The translations under genes were made by a program, and so were the position numbers. A DNA stretch of 32,549 nucleotides from Acetobacteraceae bacterium (GTDB lineage: Bacteria; Pseudomonadota; Alphaproteobacteria; Acetobacterales; Acetobacteraceae): positions 1 through 32,549 of the forward strand of contig CANJXD010000006.1 of NCBI GenBank assembly GCA_947478535.1. Reading direction: 5' to 3'. Under the pieces are notes generated by a model. That model saw nothing but the letters and a program-made list of their open reading frames with translations, had not been told where the DNA came from and searched no databases. This document shows positions 31,023 through 32,549 of the stretch, piece by piece. Numbering within the stretch: the first letter of the stretch is position 1; each line of letters begins with the position of its first letter.

Positions 31023-31760
31023 ATGAGCCGGAACGCTGGTCTGACGCCGTTGCCCGGGGCCTGCGCCGCCTGTGCGGTGCGCCCTTTCGCTCTGTTCCGT
31101 GTCGTACCCCAGGCAAGGGTGGGCGAAATCGCCCGCGTCCGATCCGGTGTGCGGCTCGTCCGCGCCGGGGAAGCCATCCATGACGGCGTTTTCACCCTCT
31201 ACGCCGGCTGGGCCTTTTCCTGGACTGCGACCCCCGATGGCCGCCGCCAGGTGCTGGATTTCCACCTGCCCGGCGATCTCGTCGAACGCACCGAAGATGG
31301 CGCGGAGGTCGAGGCGCTGACCGATGCCTCCTTCTGCATCCTCTCCCGCGACCGACTCTGCGAATTCATGGGCCGCGATCCCGGCCTCGCCATGGCCTAT
31401 GCCGAGGGGCTGACCCGCGACCGCGCCCGCATGCGCGAACGCCTGACCAGCCTTGGCCGGCGCGATGCGGCGGGGCGCGTCGCGCACCTTCTGCTCGAAC
31501 TCCATGCCCGCCTCGCCCGCCGTGGTGGCGCCGATGCCCGCGGCGCCGCGCTGCCGCTGAAGCAGGCGCACCTGGCGGATGCGCTGGGCCTTTCCGTCGA
31601 ACACGCGAACCGTGCCCTCGCCGCCATGCGGAAGGACGGCATCGCCACCCTGAACAAGGGACGGCTCGAAATCCTCGACCGCGCCGCGCTGGAGGAACTG
31701 GCGGGCTGGTCCGGCCCCGCGCAATCCGGCGCCCTCGCTGCCAGGGCGCTGGCAATGTGA
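31023..31760 (+). CDS. Crp/Fnr-family transcriptional regulator
   Basis: This is a 245-residue regulator. The N-terminal cyclic-nucleotide-binding-like domain includes 'VLDFHLPGDLVE', and the C-terminal winged helix has 'LPLKQAHLADALGLSVEHANRALAAMRKDG'. Two Cys at C14 and C17 ('CAACAVRPFALF') recall Fnr, but the third N-terminal Cys of the classical cluster is missing; two further Cys occur near the dimer helix ('FCILSRDRLCEF'). Sensing by an Fe-S cluster is possible but not supported. The 197-bp divergent gap (30826-31022) should carry its promoter and that of the MBL/hydroxylase operon, making that operon a plausible target. I see no clean TTGAT-N4-ATCAA site there. Confidence 0.88.
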   Translation: MSRNAGLTPLPGACAACAVRPFALFRVVPQARVGEIARVRSGVRLVRAGEAIHDGVFTLYAGWAFSWTATPDGRRQVLDFHLPGDLVERTEDGAEVEALTDASFCILSRDRLCEFMGRDPGLAMAYAEGLTRDRARMRERLTSLGRRDAAGRVAHLLLELHARLARRGGADARGAALPLKQAHLADALGLSVEHANRALAAMRKDGIATLNKGRLEILDRAALEELAGWSGPAQSGALAARALAM

Positions 31761-31833
31761 ACCGCGCCGCCGGGCAGTTCCATGCCCGGCGTGTTTCGGT
31801 TTAGCTTGACCTGTTCCCCCGGGAAGATCCGCG

Positions 31834-32493
31834 ATGATGCCTCGCCGCCTGCTTGCCCTCCTCGTCCTGGCCTTGCTGGCGCTGCGCCCCGCCGCCGCCG
31901 CCGCCGCCGCGCAGGGCGACCCCTCCTTCAACCTGGTCAACCGCACCGGCCAGACGATCAATGAGATCTACGTCTCCGCCGTCACGGAGACGAATTGGGG
32001 CGCCGACCGCCTCGGCGATCGGGTGCTGGAAAACGGCCGCAGCTTTCCCGTGCGGATCGCCCGCAGCGGCGGCTGCCGGCTGGATGTCCGCGTGGTCTTT
32101 GCGAATGGGCAGGCGGAAGAACGGCGCAACCAGGATACCTGCGCCATCACCGACATGGTCTTCGGCAATGCCAGCACGGGTTCGGCGCCACCCGCGGGGG
32201 GCACCCGCGCCCCGGCGGTCGGCAATGCGCCGGCGGGCCAGGACAACCCCTCCTTCAACCTGGTCAACCGTGGCCGCGCCGCGATCCGGGAGGTCTATGT
32301 CTCCTCCGCCCGGGACAGCGATTGGGGGCCGGACCGGCTGGGGCGGGATACGCTCGCGGTCGGCGCCCATCTCGCCATCCGGCTCGCGCAGGGGGATTGC
32401 GCGACCGATGTCCGCATCATCTGGATCGATGGGCGCGCCGAGGAACGGCGGGCGGTGGATACCTGCCGGGTGACGAACCTCGTCTTCCAGTAA
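31834..32493 (+). CDS. Secreted protein with two tandem homologous domains
   Basis: This 219-residue protein has a signal peptide rich in Leu and Ala. The mature part is two copies of a domain of about 75-80 residues joined by a Gly/Pro/Ala linker (about 110-135). Both begin 'PSFNLVNR', continue with I-x-E-x-Y-V-S, W-G-x-D-R-L-G, a Cys, D-V-R, A-E-E-R-R and D-T-C, and end in V-F. Each copy has two Cys, suggesting one disulfide per domain. I recall similar uncharacterised proteins in Roseomonas relatives but no function. The first in-frame ATG is at 31834; the next codon is also ATG. Confidence 0.75.
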   Translation: MMPRRLLALLVLALLALRPAAAAAAAQGDPSFNLVNRTGQTINEIYVSAVTETNWGADRLGDRVLENGRSFPVRIARSGGCRLDVRVVFANGQAEERRNQDTCAITDMVFGNASTGSAPPAGGTRAPAVGNAPAGQDNPSFNLVNRGRAAIREVYVSSARDSDWGPDRLGRDTLAVGAHLAIRLAQGDCATDVRIIWIDGRAEERRAVDTCRVTNLVFQ

Positions 32494-32497
32494 CGTG

Positions 32498-32516
32498 GGG
32501 AAGGCGCTGCCTTCCC
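32498..32516 (+). terminator. Hairpin terminator after the duplicated-domain gene
   Basis: GGGAAGGC (32498-32505) pairs perfectly with GCCTTCCC (32509-32516) around a 3-base loop, 5 bp after the stop codon. Stem strength and position fit a terminator, although no T-run follows. Confidence 0.65.
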
Positions 32517-32535
32517 TGCACTGACCAGGAAACGT

Positions 32536-32549
32536 GGGGGGGGGGGGGG
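32536..32549. other. Terminal run of 14 G
   Basis: The window ends in an uninterrupted G14. A homopolymer at a sequence end is typical of two-colour sequencing dark-cycle reads or of a contig end, so it may be artefactual rather than genomic. Confidence 0.6.

Noticed and set aside
31023..31760. Oxygen-sensing Fnr with a 4Fe-4S cluster
   Set aside because: Only two Cys occur in the N-terminal region instead of three with the expected spacing, so cluster binding is not supported.

Overview
The window looks like a chromosomal segment of a very GC-rich alphaproteobacterium, most likely an Acetobacteraceae member of the Roseomonas type. The reasons are the strong GC bias at third codon positions, two Bug-type solute-binding proteins, an alpha-2-macroglobulin/pbpC pair, an Mla-type lipid transport operon and dense operons with GTGA/ATGA overlaps. 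This placement is inference from gene content; no rRNA or tRNA is present to confirm it. The last 14 bases are a run of G, so the right edge may be a contig end.

Layout. 1-2.5 kb: the 3' end of an alpha-2-macroglobulin gene, a 101-bp tandem repeat, then pbpC. 2.5-4.1 kb: an RluA-type pseudouridine synthase (minus) whose start collides with that of a PfkB-family sugar kinase (plus). 4.1-7.7 kb: a minus-strand phosphorelay made of a REC-HPt protein followed by a hybrid histidine kinase. 7.8-10.3 kb: a class IV aminotransferase (minus) divergent from a two-subunit UxaA/SuyAB-type lyase, best read as (2R)-sulfolactate sulfo-lyase. 10.3-16.5 kb: an accessory-looking region with three small exported peptides of one family, relics of further copies, an HD-type hydrolase, a reductase/sulfotransferase pair, an ADYC-like secreted protein and a methyltransferase. 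16.5-23.5 kb: two Bug receptors, a low-GC DUF5675 gene, an Ldh2-type dehydrogenase, a 2OG-Fe(II) oxygenase, a SpoU-type RNA methyltransferase and a flavin amine oxidase. 23.5-27.1 kb: an mla-type operon (MlaE, MlaF, MlaD, lipoprotein). 27.3-30.8 kb: a DUF2939 protein and a minus-strand operon of MBL hydrolase, FAD hydroxylase and DUF2783 protein. 31-32.5 kb: a Crp/Fnr regulator and a secreted protein with a duplicated domain.

The least explained element is the peptide family at 10643-10888, 11048-11269 and 14453-14710. Each member has a Sec signal ending in AEA, then Asn at exactly every fifth residue (hydrophobic-x-x-Asn-Gly/small), then a conserved tail near L-P-N-G. Two members share a duplicated leader carrying repeated CGCGCAACAC-like words, and each of those leaders starts with what looks like the end of a dead paralogue. 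I recognise no characterised family with this pattern.

A weaker thread is organosulfur metabolism. The SuyAB-like lyase, an Ldh2 dehydrogenase of the family that includes ComC, a sugar kinase resembling sulfofructose kinase and a PAPS-type sulfotransferase all occur here. They are not in one operon, so the link is only a hypothesis.

All calls come from reading the sequence and from memory of protein families. No database search was run, and start sites are marked where they are uncertain.
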